Positions 9,350-17,237 of a stretch of DNA of 26,132 nucleotides are shown in pieces (within the stretch, counting starts at the first letter, position 1; each line of letters begins with the position of its first letter). The position numbers and the translations under genes are program-made. The DNA lies in IMG/VR virus record IMGVR_UViG_3300006928_000065, positions 1 through 26,132 of that record. One strand, written 5' to 3'. The stretch is from a virus. The notes under the pieces were generated by a model. That model searched no databases. It was not told where the DNA came from and worked only from the letters and a program-made list of their open reading frames with translations.

Positions 9350-10432
9350 TTGGTTATCACCCATTATTTTAGATGCTTTCGCTTTAATACCATCTTGCAT
9401 ATCAAACACTGCCGCGTCTTCTTCTACACTTGGTAGCTTATTTGTTAAGAATTGTTTTAAATAATTTTTAATAAAAAACGCTTTATATCTTTCTCCAAAT
9501 AGAATTTTTTTATCTTGATGTAATGGTAAATCTATTTCATAATACCATGATTGATCTCCAGCATTAGCATCTTGTACCATTTGATCGTCTTCTTCTAAAC
9601 TAGTTTGTTTAGCTAGGTAAACATTCCATGCTGCAACTGCTTCTTGTTCTGCTGATAATATACCTGCAACTTCTGCGTTTATAAAAGGTTGTAATTTTCT
9701 TTCTATTTTATCCATATCATACTGCAATATGTTTCTACCTTTCCCTCCACCAATATCAATTATTTCGTAATCAGGCTCACCATTAAATTTTAAAATAAAT
9801 TCTTCTGATATTTTTGCGCTAGCAGATAACTGTCCATCTTCACCAACATCTTCTGGCATAAATAATCCAGATTGAACCAATAATTCTGCCATACCTTTAT
9901 TAATATCTGGTGTTTCAACAACCATAGATGTATCAGCGTCTAACAAACTTTGCAAAGCAGCACTGTTTATTATCAAAGGTTCTTCAAGTAAAGGACCAAT
10001 AAAAACTAATTCTTGTGCTCCATTATCTAGTAAAGTTAAATTAATATCATAACCATCTGTTTTAGAAAATCCTGGTTTTTTAGAAATAATACAATTAGCA
10101 ACCATGAATGCATAATAATTATTAGGATCATAATTACCAGTTTCTACAACTTGTAGTTCGCCCATTACGTTAGATAAAAAATCAAGAGAAGCTTGTGGTG
10201 CTGCTTCTAATTGTAGTAACATTTTATTCTCCATAATACAATCACCGCATGTTCCTCTTTCTAATTCAGCTTTTAGTTTAGCATATATTTTACCTGTGTT
10301 TTGATAAGCTTTATTTAAAACACCATAATCAATATTTACTCTAGAACTTAAATATCCAGGAACATAAGCCATGTTGTCGCTTTGCAACATTTGTTTTATT
10401 AATAAATTTATTTGTATATTTTTATTTTCCAT
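9347..10432 (-). CDS. Virion-module protein of unknown function (361 aa)
   Basis: I do not recognise this protein. It is acidic and appears mixed alpha/beta. A TCGDC motif (Cys62, Cys65) and a third cysteine near residue 113 are visible, which might form a disulfide or metal site. The middle is rich in acidic residues and Leu (TLLDNGAQELVFIGPLLEEP), and the C-terminal part is helical (PFINAEVAGILSAEQEAVAA, ERYKAFFIKNYLKQFL). It has no signal peptide and no clear membrane segment. Gaps of 11 bases on both sides place it in one transcription unit with the small ejection-like protein and the giant protein, so an internal virion or ejection role is the most economical guess. Confidence 0.6.
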   Translation of the reverse strand: MENKNIQINLLIKQMLQSDNMAYVPGYLSSRVNIDYGVLNKAYQNTGKIYAKLKAELERGTCGDCIMENKMLLQLEAAPQASLDFLSNVMGELQVVETGNYDPNNYYAFMVANCIISKKPGFSKTDGYDINLTLLDNGAQELVFIGPLLEEPLIINSAALQSLLDADTSMVVETPDINKGMAELLVQSGLFMPEDVGEDGQLSASAKISEEFILKFNGEPDYEIIDIGGGKGRNILQYDMDKIERKLQPFINAEVAGILSAEQEAVAAWNVYLAKQTSLEEDDQMVQDANAGDQSWYYEIDLPLHQDKKILFGERYKAFFIKNYLKQFLTNKLPSVEEDAAVFDMQDGIKAKASKIMGDNQ

Positions 10433-10443
10433 TTCCTATATTT

Positions 10444-11121
10444 TTAACTTCCTTTTGATCCAAAATACGAACTAGCAGCACCTGCTACTCCAGATATTGC
10501 TCCAGTTAATGCAGATGTTTGATCTCTTTCTGCCTGAGCTTTAATTCCTTGCATGTTATCTATTTGAGATTGTAGTCTATTTAACTGCATCATTTCTCTA
10601 CCTTCTCTTTGTTGATAAACAAATTGTTTTCCTGCCGCATCAAGACCTTGCATTCTTTTTTCTTCAGCTATTTTAGCGTCTTGAAGTCTTTGTTCTCCTT
10701 GCTGTTTTGCCATTTCATTAGATTTTTCTTGTGCCTCAATATTAGCAGCAATACCTTTCTTAGATTGTAAAGCAGCTTGAGCTAAAGCTGTTGCGCTACC
10801 TGCTCCACCACCTGTTTGTCTTATAGTGTCTAATGTGTTAGCTAATGCTTGATCAGTTTCTTCCATCTGCATTTCAGTAGCTTGAGTAGCTACAGCAAGA
10901 TTAGCCATAGGATTACTCATCATACTACTTAAATTAGTAGAATCCTCATAAGGATTTATGATTTCTTGTCTATTCGCTTCTAATTGTGACATTTTAGCAT
11001 TCATCGCTTTTAATTTCTTAGCAGCTCTTCGCCTTGCTCTTCTAGCTTTACCACCACCAATGATACCACCGAGTATGCTTGTACCCGCGCTTATTGCTGC
11101 GGATCCTAATAAAAAACTCAT
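10444..11121 (-). CDS. Internal virion / DNA ejection protein, small helical (225 aa)
   Basis: The protein has a Gly/Ala-rich hydrophobic N-terminus (LLGSAAISAGTSILGGIIGG), a basic stretch at residues 25-37 (KARRARRRAAKK) and a long helical Gln/Met/Ala/Glu-rich middle that should form coiled coils. It ends in a second small-residue hydrophobic segment (SALTGAISGVAGAASSYFGS). This layout is typical of small ejection proteins, the functional counterpart of T7 gp14, which are packed in the capsid and insert into the host envelope to form a DNA channel. It is followed directly by two larger genes in the usual position of the other ejection proteins. Assignment rests on composition, layout and context; there is no diagnostic motif. 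Confidence 0.6.
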   Translation of the reverse strand: MSFLLGSAAISAGTSILGGIIGGGKARRARRRAAKKLKAMNAKMSQLEANRQEIINPYEDSTNLSSMMSNPMANLAVATQATEMQMEETDQALANTLDTIRQTGGGAGSATALAQAALQSKKGIAANIEAQEKSNEMAKQQGEQRLQDAKIAEEKRMQGLDAAGKQFVYQQREGREMMQLNRLQSQIDNMQGIKAQAERDQTSALTGAISGVAGAASSYFGSKGS

Positions 11122-11122
11122 A

Positions 11123-11566
11123 TTATTTATATTTATTATTGTATTCTTCCTTTGTCATAGAGACTATTTCTTTTTCTAATTCAGCTATATCTTTTGTATT
11201 TGTAGGGTTCTTATGAACATTTACAAATATAGAATCTTCTAAAGCTAAAATAATTCTTTGTGAACCAGGTTCTGATACAGTATAGCAAGGAGCTATGTGC
11301 TCTATCTTTTCACCATTATTATTTATAATAACTGAACCTGTTAATAAAAACCAAACATGTAGGTGATTATGAACTGCACCTAAAATAACATGTCCTTTTT
11401 TTAAATTCATTTGTCTTATGTAGAGTTGATCTGCAAAACTATGTATTATTGGTATATCAGGTACTGTTGCTATTGCTTTACCATCTCCATAAAACCCATC
11501 TTCTTCTTTACCCTCAAACATTAATTTCTGCAAAGCTTCTACAGCTGTTGCTTTTTTTAATTTCAT
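11123..11566 (-). CDS. Small cupin-fold protein (147 aa)
   Basis: A single-domain cupin is indicated by GAVHNHLHVWFLLTGSVII (residues 63-81), which gives three histidines (66, 68, 70) in the first cupin motif and the conserved glycine at 77. The second motif region, PCYTVSEPGSQRIILALED, has the expected Pro-Gly turn but lacks its usual histidine. Metal binding through the first-motif histidines is possible; an enzymatic activity cannot be assigned. Similar cupins are frequent among structural genes of marine phages, where their role is unresolved. Possible roles include a virion component, a chaperone for tail assembly or a sugar-binding protein. It lies between the tail gene and the ejection-protein gene with gaps of 10 and 1 bases, so it is co-expressed with virion genes. 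Confidence 0.65.
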   Translation of the reverse strand: MKLKKATAVEALQKLMFEGKEEDGFYGDGKAIATVPDIPIIHSFADQLYIRQMNLKKGHVILGAVHNHLHVWFLLTGSVIINNNGEKIEHIAPCYTVSEPGSQRIILALEDSIFVNVHKNPTNTKDIAELEKEIVSMTKEEYNNKYK

Positions 11567-11580
11567 TTAATTTAATTTAA
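11564..11580 (-). promoter_or_regulatory. A/T-only start leader shared with the giant gene
   Basis: The minus strand reads AAATTAAATTAAATG, 15 bases identical to the leader of the giant gene (9333-9347). The leader contains the stop of the upstream muzzle-core gene. There is no Shine-Dalgarno sequence, consistent with Bacteroidetes-type initiation. Confidence 0.45.
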
Positions 11581-13049
11581 TATCCGTTGTTAGCTATAAA
11601 ATCACTACTAACATTAAATAATTCTTTTTCTCCTCCGTTATTTGTAACTGTATCAGTAGCTATTGTAACTGTACTTACAAAACCTTTAATACCAGATATA
11701 GAACTACCAAAGTTTATTTCACCAGGAGCAGCACTACTATTATTAATAAGATTAGCTACATACTTATTTTCTTTTCTATTAAATCCAGAATAGAAAAATG
11801 GTGGAACAGTTGCGTTTGGATATTCATTACCTGCTGAATCATATTGACCTTGAGTATAACTATATACTTGAGCAGTTGTATCTTGAAAATTTATCCAGTT
11901 TGAATTTGTTGTTACCGTGTTTTCTCCTGTTAAATCAGAAGTAAAAGAATTAACTTGCCAACCATTTGTTCCTTCATATTCTACTGTTTTAAATGTTTTT
12001 GATGAACTTGGGTTAGCATTAAAAACAAAAGTTATAGAAGTAGGTTTTATAGCTTGACCTTCATTGGAATAAAATAAGTTTCTATTTACACCACTAGAAT
12101 AATGCTGATATAAATTACCAAATTTTAAACTATAAAATTTATTATTTAAACTAAACATTGCTTCTGGTTTATATGTAAAAAAGCTAGTCCAACCTTGAAC
12201 AAGGTTATCAAAAGCTACTGTTTCATATCCTCCTTCTAAAGTATCAGCTTGTGCTCCAGGTTCTTGTGTAGATACGAGATATTGTTTATTATGTATATCC
12301 CAACCACCTATAATTCTTCCTGTTACTCCACCTACTGTAATACCTGATCCTAATCTATCTCTAAAATAATCTATCATATTAGCTCTAGATATCTCAACTA
12401 AACCTCCAGATAATTTTAAAACAGTTCCATTATTTCTATCAGTAAAATACTTATCTGTACCGTACACTGCAAAACTTGTAGGGTCATTACTAATACCGTA
12501 TTTACCTGCATAAGGTTGAATAGCACCAATAACAAGGTTAGCACTGGTAACAGTTCCACCACCTTCAGCAGAATATATAGCGTCTTTATCAATTAAAGCT
12601 CTACTAATTTTTAATTCTTGAAATATATTTAAATTCGTATCTTCAGCATAAAGTTTTTGTATAGATCCATTTGCGGGGTCTACAGATTTAACTATGTTAT
12701 CACCAACTGAAAACATGTTAGTGTTATTTATACCTGTTCTAGAATTAAATATACCTGAATATATTAAAGAGTTTCCACGTCTAGACCCATTAGGTTCTTC
12801 TTCTACTAAATAAGCTTTAGCACCAAAAGAAACTGAAGTATTATTATAACCACCATTGATTCTAGATTCTTCTATAACCCAGTTTTGAGGAACATCTGCA
12901 GCAGATACAGGATAACCTCCTTTAGCAGCAGGTACACCCATCGAACCATTCCAAGAAGGTATGTTTCCATAACTAGGACTTGAAATTGTTTGGTTCACTT
13001 TCTTTAGAAGAAATGTATTGAAGTATTTAACTTCTATTATAGCAGCCAT
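11577..13049 (-). CDS. Muzzle-family C-terminal core as a separate protein (490 aa)
   Basis: Residues 57-165 carry a very recognisable block: WVIEESRINGGYNNTSVSFG, KAYLVEEE, RGNSLIYSGIFNSRTGINNT, SVDPANGSIQKLYAEDTNL and SRALIDKDAIYSAEG. The block YAGKYGISNDPTSFAVYG, KYFTDRNNGTVLKLSGG follows. In the phages I remember, this block belongs to the C-terminal part of the same long protein that starts with MNKDLD, so here the muzzle seems to be encoded by two genes. The N-terminus IIEVKYFNTFLLKK also reads like an internal muzzle segment. The 30-base gap to the upstream gene is in frame and free of further stops after the tandem TAA. The two products are expected to assemble in the same tail structure. 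That they are two halves is an inference from family memory; the separation itself is plain in the sequence. Confidence 0.65.
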   Translation of the reverse strand: MAAIIEVKYFNTFLLKKVNQTISSPSYGNIPSWNGSMGVPAAKGGYPVSAADVPQNWVIEESRINGGYNNTSVSFGAKAYLVEEEPNGSRRGNSLIYSGIFNSRTGINNTNMFSVGDNIVKSVDPANGSIQKLYAEDTNLNIFQELKISRALIDKDAIYSAEGGGTVTSANLVIGAIQPYAGKYGISNDPTSFAVYGTDKYFTDRNNGTVLKLSGGLVEISRANMIDYFRDRLGSGITVGGVTGRIIGGWDIHNKQYLVSTQEPGAQADTLEGGYETVAFDNLVQGWTSFFTYKPEAMFSLNNKFYSLKFGNLYQHYSSGVNRNLFYSNEGQAIKPTSITFVFNANPSSSKTFKTVEYEGTNGWQVNSFTSDLTGENTVTTNSNWINFQDTTAQVYSYTQGQYDSAGNEYPNATVPPFFYSGFNRKENKYVANLINNSSAAPGEINFGSSISGIKGFVSTVTIATDTVTNNGGEKELFNVSSDFIANNGY

Positions 13050-13079
13050 ATTATTAGTATTACTTGTTTTTATCCATTA

Positions 13080-16000
13080 TTACAACCCGTTACAAGTGTT
13101 AAATGGATCAGGATTATTTAATGCTAGTTTAGTAAATTTAGTACCTAAACTATTTTGTGTATAAGTAGTGTCTTGAGCACACACATAGTTACCAGTACTA
13201 CCAATTCCTCCTGGGTTGGTGTCAAAAAATCCTATGTTTCTTTGTTCACCTTCACAATCAGTGTAATTAAGTGATATAAAATCACCACTATCAGTCCACG
13301 TATATTTCCAAGTATAACAAGGTGTTCTTTGTATATCTAAAGTAAAATTACACGTAGCGGTTAAAGCACCAGCATCTTCTACAGTAGCTACACAAGCGTA
13401 TTGTCCATCTACCATGCTATTAGGAGTATCACCTCCAGTGAAATTACAGTTAACATTCCAATAATTATTAACCCGTGATTGAATCAATTGTACTGCGCCA
13501 GTTCCTTGTGGACCATAATCTACACCACCTTTGGTAACTGTAAGTCTCCATGTTAAATCTTTCCAAGCTTGAGGATTTGTTACTCCTAGTCCAAAAGCAG
13601 CTCCATTTGTTGCTTGAAGAACTTTAAAAGTTCCTAAAGGATTTGAACCGTTACCGGTTCCTGGAACATAAATAGGAGGATTACCACATGTACTAGCTAA
13701 AACTACAGGAGCTAAATTTATCAAAGACACAGGTTGTTTTGTAATAAACGTCTGAACACCAGCGTGGTTAATCTCAAATTTAAAAGAATAAGTATCACTA
13801 GTAGCATGCTGATTACTATAGTAAAAGGTATCTTGAACCTTTACATTGTAGTTGCTACCATCTCTTACTAAATTAAATACCGCTGTATTACTAACTCCTT
13901 CATTAGTACTAGTAATTACATTGTTATTAAAATCTCTAACCTCTACTAATTGAAATTGAGGCGGATTAGTTGCAGCATAGGTTATACTATTACCAAATTG
14001 ATCTAGTATAGAAAAATCTGATGAACACATTTCATTGTTTCCCGCTTGAGTATTTATTCCTTCATCAAAGTCATTAGTATTAAAACCAAATGAAACACCT
14101 TCAGCAGTACCACCTGATATTGCTTGATTTAAATCAGTTATTAACCCAGCTGTACTTGTTTCCCAAAATATATCTAAGTTAGATTCTACAGGATCTGTTT
14201 CCATCACGGCTAGCTGAGGCATTGTAACCCAATTATTAGCATTTATAGGAGTTGGTGTAAATGTTAAAACATCACCAACAGAAGTACCAGCTGTGTTTTG
14301 ATTTAATACTATTTTACGGAAACCACTATCATTTGAAACCGAAAGAACTAAAGTTCCATCTAATATTCCAGGTCCAGTAACTGTTTGTCCAGATGTTACT
14401 GCAGCAGCGGCAGGAGTAGGACTTATAGAAGCTGTTGTTAAACCAAGAGTATCTAAACCTCCTAAACCAGTAGAACCTACAGTTCCGGTTACTATAACTG
14501 CTGCTACACCAAATTTTCCAGAAGGTGTATTTATTCTACCAATTAAAGGATTTGAAATAACATTATAAAAATCAGCACTACCTACATAACCTGTTTGTGA
14601 TATACCGTTAAACATGTCATCATCAGTAGCTATAACACTTACTATAGGAGCAATAGCTCCAGGATAATATTGAGTATTATTTTGCCAAACATCAACGCTG
14701 TCTACGTTTTCTACTCTTCCATGTAATACTACACTGCTCCTAAATTGTTTTTGTTCTGGTCCTACTTCTATTAAATCTCTAGGGACTTTATTAATATTAT
14801 CATTAAATAATACAGTGTGAGATGTTTTACCTAATTCTTTAGTTGGATCTGTAGGGTAAGCAGCCATTACACCAGGTAAATATACATTGTAATATTCTTG
14901 TTCTGTTTGTTTCACAACTACTTTATAAGAGTACCAACCTAATGGATTATAATCTGCACTAGTAGGATCACCATTGTAGATACCTGTTGTTCCACCTGAT
15001 ATAGGATTATTAAATAAAACTTTTAAAGAATTTCCAGGAAAAGATAAAGCTTCTACACTTGAAGCTATATATCTTGAAAAAACAGTAGAACCTAAATAAG
15101 ATTCATTGTTGAATTTAACAGAGCTATCTCCATCGGATAATATTACTGTAGATTGTCTACCAAACTTATCTGATAATACTATACCTACTTGATAATTTCT
15201 ATTTTGTTTTAACGAATGATTAGGATATTCTATTTTACTTGTTGTGTATCTTACGTTGTTAGGTGCGGTAAAAGTAAGCGTTGAATTTGCGGCTAAAGCA
15301 CCAGCTAACCCGGCAGATAATGTAATTGTAGTACCAGTGTTTGAAGCAATAACAGTATTACCTGCAATTGCTCCCGCAACATTAGATGTTACTGTATATC
15401 CATTTGCCCACGAACCGCTTGGTGTATTTATAGCGATAACAGTTTCTCCTTGAGGTTCTAAAGCAGTATTTGTAGTCGTTGCTGTACCTAAATTAAAATC
15501 CGATTTTGCACTTACCGCAACATTGTAATCTATAGTACTTGGAGGAGTGTGTTTATCTAGGAAATTTCCATATACAACTCTATTACTTATAATTTCTTGA
15601 GACAAAGCTCTTACAGGTACTTTGTCATATGTTCTTGTTGTTTCACTAGAAGGTAAAACTTTATAGGGTTTTGTAGATTGATATTCATATTCAAAAACAC
15701 TAGAATCACCAAATGTTAAACCAGCATTATTTGCTAAACTTTGAGGAGTAGATAAAACAAGAGCACTTCCACCGTCATAACTTACTACAGTAGGATTATT
15801 AACTACACCGTCTCCACTAACCAAAGCACCTACTTTAATAGAACCTGAAACATTATCTATAGCTACAGCTGTAGTAGTAGTTGTTGCTCCATTTACATCT
15901 GCTCTACCATATCCATTTTTAATTCTAGACATTGGAATTGTTTCAATAACATTAATATTAGTTGAATTAGATTCTTTATACAATATATCTATGTCTGTTA

Positions 16001-17231
16001 TTTTAAAAGTTTTATTTAAATTACTAGAAGTTGCTGGTAATGGTATTCTTAATATTATTTTATTAACTTTATTTTCCATAAATTCAACAACAGTACTTCT
16101 ATAAGTATCTTCTTCATCTTGAACATCTAGTATAGGACTATTATTTTTAGTACCCACACCTGCTGTAGCACTTTCTTCATTCACCTTATATCTAAAATAA
16201 CCATCTTGCTTTGGTATAAAACATTCTTGAGTAAACGGTGACATTATAGAATATTCACCATTTTCAAACTTATATCTATAAGCAAATCTTACAAATAATT
16301 CTTCTAAATAATCTGAATCACCATTATAATTTGTTTGATAATAAGGATTGTAATTAAATATAACAGTTGTACCTGCATCTATAGTGTATGTAGGAGTTTG
16401 TGTTTGAGTATTTACTGTAAAATAAGTATTATTGGATCCATTAACACTTGCTACTGTTTGACTAGTTTCAATAAAGTCACCATCATTATTAATATAAGCT
16501 ATAGTAGCACCATAAGGTAAATCACCTTGATAACCATTTCTTACAATTTTTATACCGGTAACATTACTTGAATACGCGCTCTCTGTAACACCTTCGCCAC
16601 CATCAGGATAATATCTACTTACAACATCATACATAGATGTTTCATAATCAGTAGCTGTATTTGATGCTGGTCTATATAACTCTATTGGTTGATAAGGATT
16701 ATATTTAGCAACAGATATTTGATCTTCAGTTGTATAGTATGCTGGATTAGTACTATTATTTGGGTTAGCTAAAGATACGTTTATAACTCTTGGTTGATTT
16801 CTATTATCTGTCCAAAATAATAAATCTTCTAATATATTTACACCAGTTATCGGGAACAGTGTAGAAAAATTAAGAAAAGCTCCTTTAACTAATATAGAAG
16901 ATGATTCAGTTAAAGCGTTATATTGCATGATCCAAGATGTTGAGTTTGTATTATATGCGTCAGCTGTGTTACTTGCTAAAAATATAAAAACTCTACTATT
17001 AATTTCATCAGTACAATAACCTATAGCAAACAAATCATCTTCACCAGCTAAATCTCTTAAATCTGCAACCCTAATATTACCTAAAACATTTTCTAATGCT
17101 CCAACATTAGGACCTTCAGATCTACTTACCTGAGCATTTACTGCATTTCTATATTCATCTCTAGGTAATAATCGATCATCAAGATCTTTATTCATTCTAC
17201 CTTTAATGAAATTATTGGTTACTTTTGCCAT
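13080..17231 (-). CDS. Muzzle / tail stabilisation protein, N-terminal part with adhesion-like C-terminus (1383 aa)
   Basis: The N-terminus (NNFIKGRMNKDLDDRLLPRD, EYRNAVNAQVSRSEGPNVGA, LENVLGN) is the hallmark I know from muzzle or stabilisation proteins of crAss-like and marine podovirus-like phages, which form the distal part of the short tail. Three beta modules of similar pattern, with GNTVIASN-like and TITLS-like strands, occur near residues 446-509, 587-657 and 909-990. From about residue 1050 the character changes to Ig- or cadherin-like beta sequence (SLINLAPVVLAS near residue 1165). It ends with a Cys-rich domain from about residue 1300 (PCYTWKYTW, ISLNYTDCEGEQ). By my count eight of the eleven cysteines lie in the last ~220 residues. 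The conserved C-terminal core of the family is missing here and is found in the next ORF. The gene stops with tandem TAA TAA, 30 bases and in frame upstream of that ORF. Confidence 0.7.
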   Translation of the reverse strand: MAKVTNNFIKGRMNKDLDDRLLPRDEYRNAVNAQVSRSEGPNVGALENVLGNIRVADLRDLAGEDDLFAIGYCTDEINSRVFIFLASNTADAYNTNSTSWIMQYNALTESSSILVKGAFLNFSTLFPITGVNILEDLLFWTDNRNQPRVINVSLANPNNSTNPAYYTTEDQISVAKYNPYQPIELYRPASNTATDYETSMYDVVSRYYPDGGEGVTESAYSSNVTGIKIVRNGYQGDLPYGATIAYINNDGDFIETSQTVASVNGSNNTYFTVNTQTQTPTYTIDAGTTVIFNYNPYYQTNYNGDSDYLEELFVRFAYRYKFENGEYSIMSPFTQECFIPKQDGYFRYKVNEESATAGVGTKNNSPILDVQDEEDTYRSTVVEFMENKVNKIILRIPLPATSSNLNKTFKITDIDILYKESNSTNINVIETIPMSRIKNGYGRADVNGATTTTTAVAIDNVSGSIKVGALVSGDGVVNNPTVVSYDGGSALVLSTPQSLANNAGLTFGDSSVFEYEYQSTKPYKVLPSSETTRTYDKVPVRALSQEIISNRVVYGNFLDKHTPPSTIDYNVAVSAKSDFNLGTATTTNTALEPQGETVIAINTPSGSWANGYTVTSNVAGAIAGNTVIASNTGTTITLSAGLAGALAANSTLTFTAPNNVRYTTSKIEYPNHSLKQNRNYQVGIVLSDKFGRQSTVILSDGDSSVKFNNESYLGSTVFSRYIASSVEALSFPGNSLKVLFNNPISGGTTGIYNGDPTSADYNPLGWYSYKVVVKQTEQEYYNVYLPGVMAAYPTDPTKELGKTSHTVLFNDNINKVPRDLIEVGPEQKQFRSSVVLHGRVENVDSVDVWQNNTQYYPGAIAPIVSVIATDDDMFNGISQTGYVGSADFYNVISNPLIGRINTPSGKFGVAAVIVTGTVGSTGLGGLDTLGLTTASISPTPAAAAVTSGQTVTGPGILDGTLVLSVSNDSGFRKIVLNQNTAGTSVGDVLTFTPTPINANNWVTMPQLAVMETDPVESNLDIFWETSTAGLITDLNQAISGGTAEGVSFGFNTNDFDEGINTQAGNNEMCSSDFSILDQFGNSITYAATNPPQFQLVEVRDFNNNVITSTNEGVSNTAVFNLVRDGSNYNVKVQDTFYYSNQHATSDTYSFKFEINHAGVQTFITKQPVSLINLAPVVLASTCGNPPIYVPGTGNGSNPLGTFKVLQATNGAAFGLGVTNPQAWKDLTWRLTVTKGGVDYGPQGTGAVQLIQSRVNNYWNVNCNFTGGDTPNSMVDGQYACVATVEDAGALTATCNFTLDIQRTPCYTWKYTWTDSGDFISLNYTDCEGEQRNIGFFDTNPGGIGSTGNYVCAQDTTYTQNSLGTKFTKLALNNPDPFNTCNGL
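14260..14505 (-). other. Beta module 3 in the muzzle protein (residues ~909-990)
   Basis: This is a third occurrence of the pattern: AVIVTGTVGSTG, TSGQTVTGPGILDGTLVLSV, KIVLNQNTAG and DVLTFTP. It is more divergent and longer than the other two. Confidence 0.45.
15260..15470 (-). other. Beta module 2 in the muzzle protein (residues ~587-657)
   Basis: This segment has the same pattern: Thr-rich entry, ETVIAINTPSG, GNTVIASNTGTTITLSAG and STLTFTAP. It begins and ends in recognisable muzzle sequence, so it appears as an insertion. Confidence 0.5.
15705..15895 (-). other. Beta module 1 in the muzzle protein (residues ~446-509)
   Basis: The segment shows a module pattern: Thr-rich entry, a KVGALVSGDGVV turn, PTVVSYDGG, then ALVLSTP and LTFGDSS strands. 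This is the kind of short repeat seen in phage tail fibres, and it is inserted between otherwise family-like muzzle segments. Confidence 0.5.
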
Positions 17232-17237
17232 TAAATT

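Noticed and set aside
10430-10440. AGGA before the 361-residue gene as a Shine-Dalgarno site
   Set aside because: It sits almost directly against the ATG, too close for pairing with the ribosome, and no other gene shows one.
13057-13077. Mini-ORF MDKNK in the gap before the muzzle-core gene
   Set aside because: Five codons in AT-rich DNA are expected by chance, and nothing marks it as a leader peptide.
13050-13079. Stop readthrough joining the 1383- and 490-residue proteins
   Set aside because: Two consecutive TAA codons make readthrough very unlikely; a genuine gene split is the better explanation even though the frames agree.
13080-13085. Genome-wide reassignment of TAA to a sense codon to explain the split genes
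   Set aside because: TAA ends many genes here, including TAATG overlaps, and occurs as a tandem TAA TAA after the muzzle gene, so TAA works as a normal stop.
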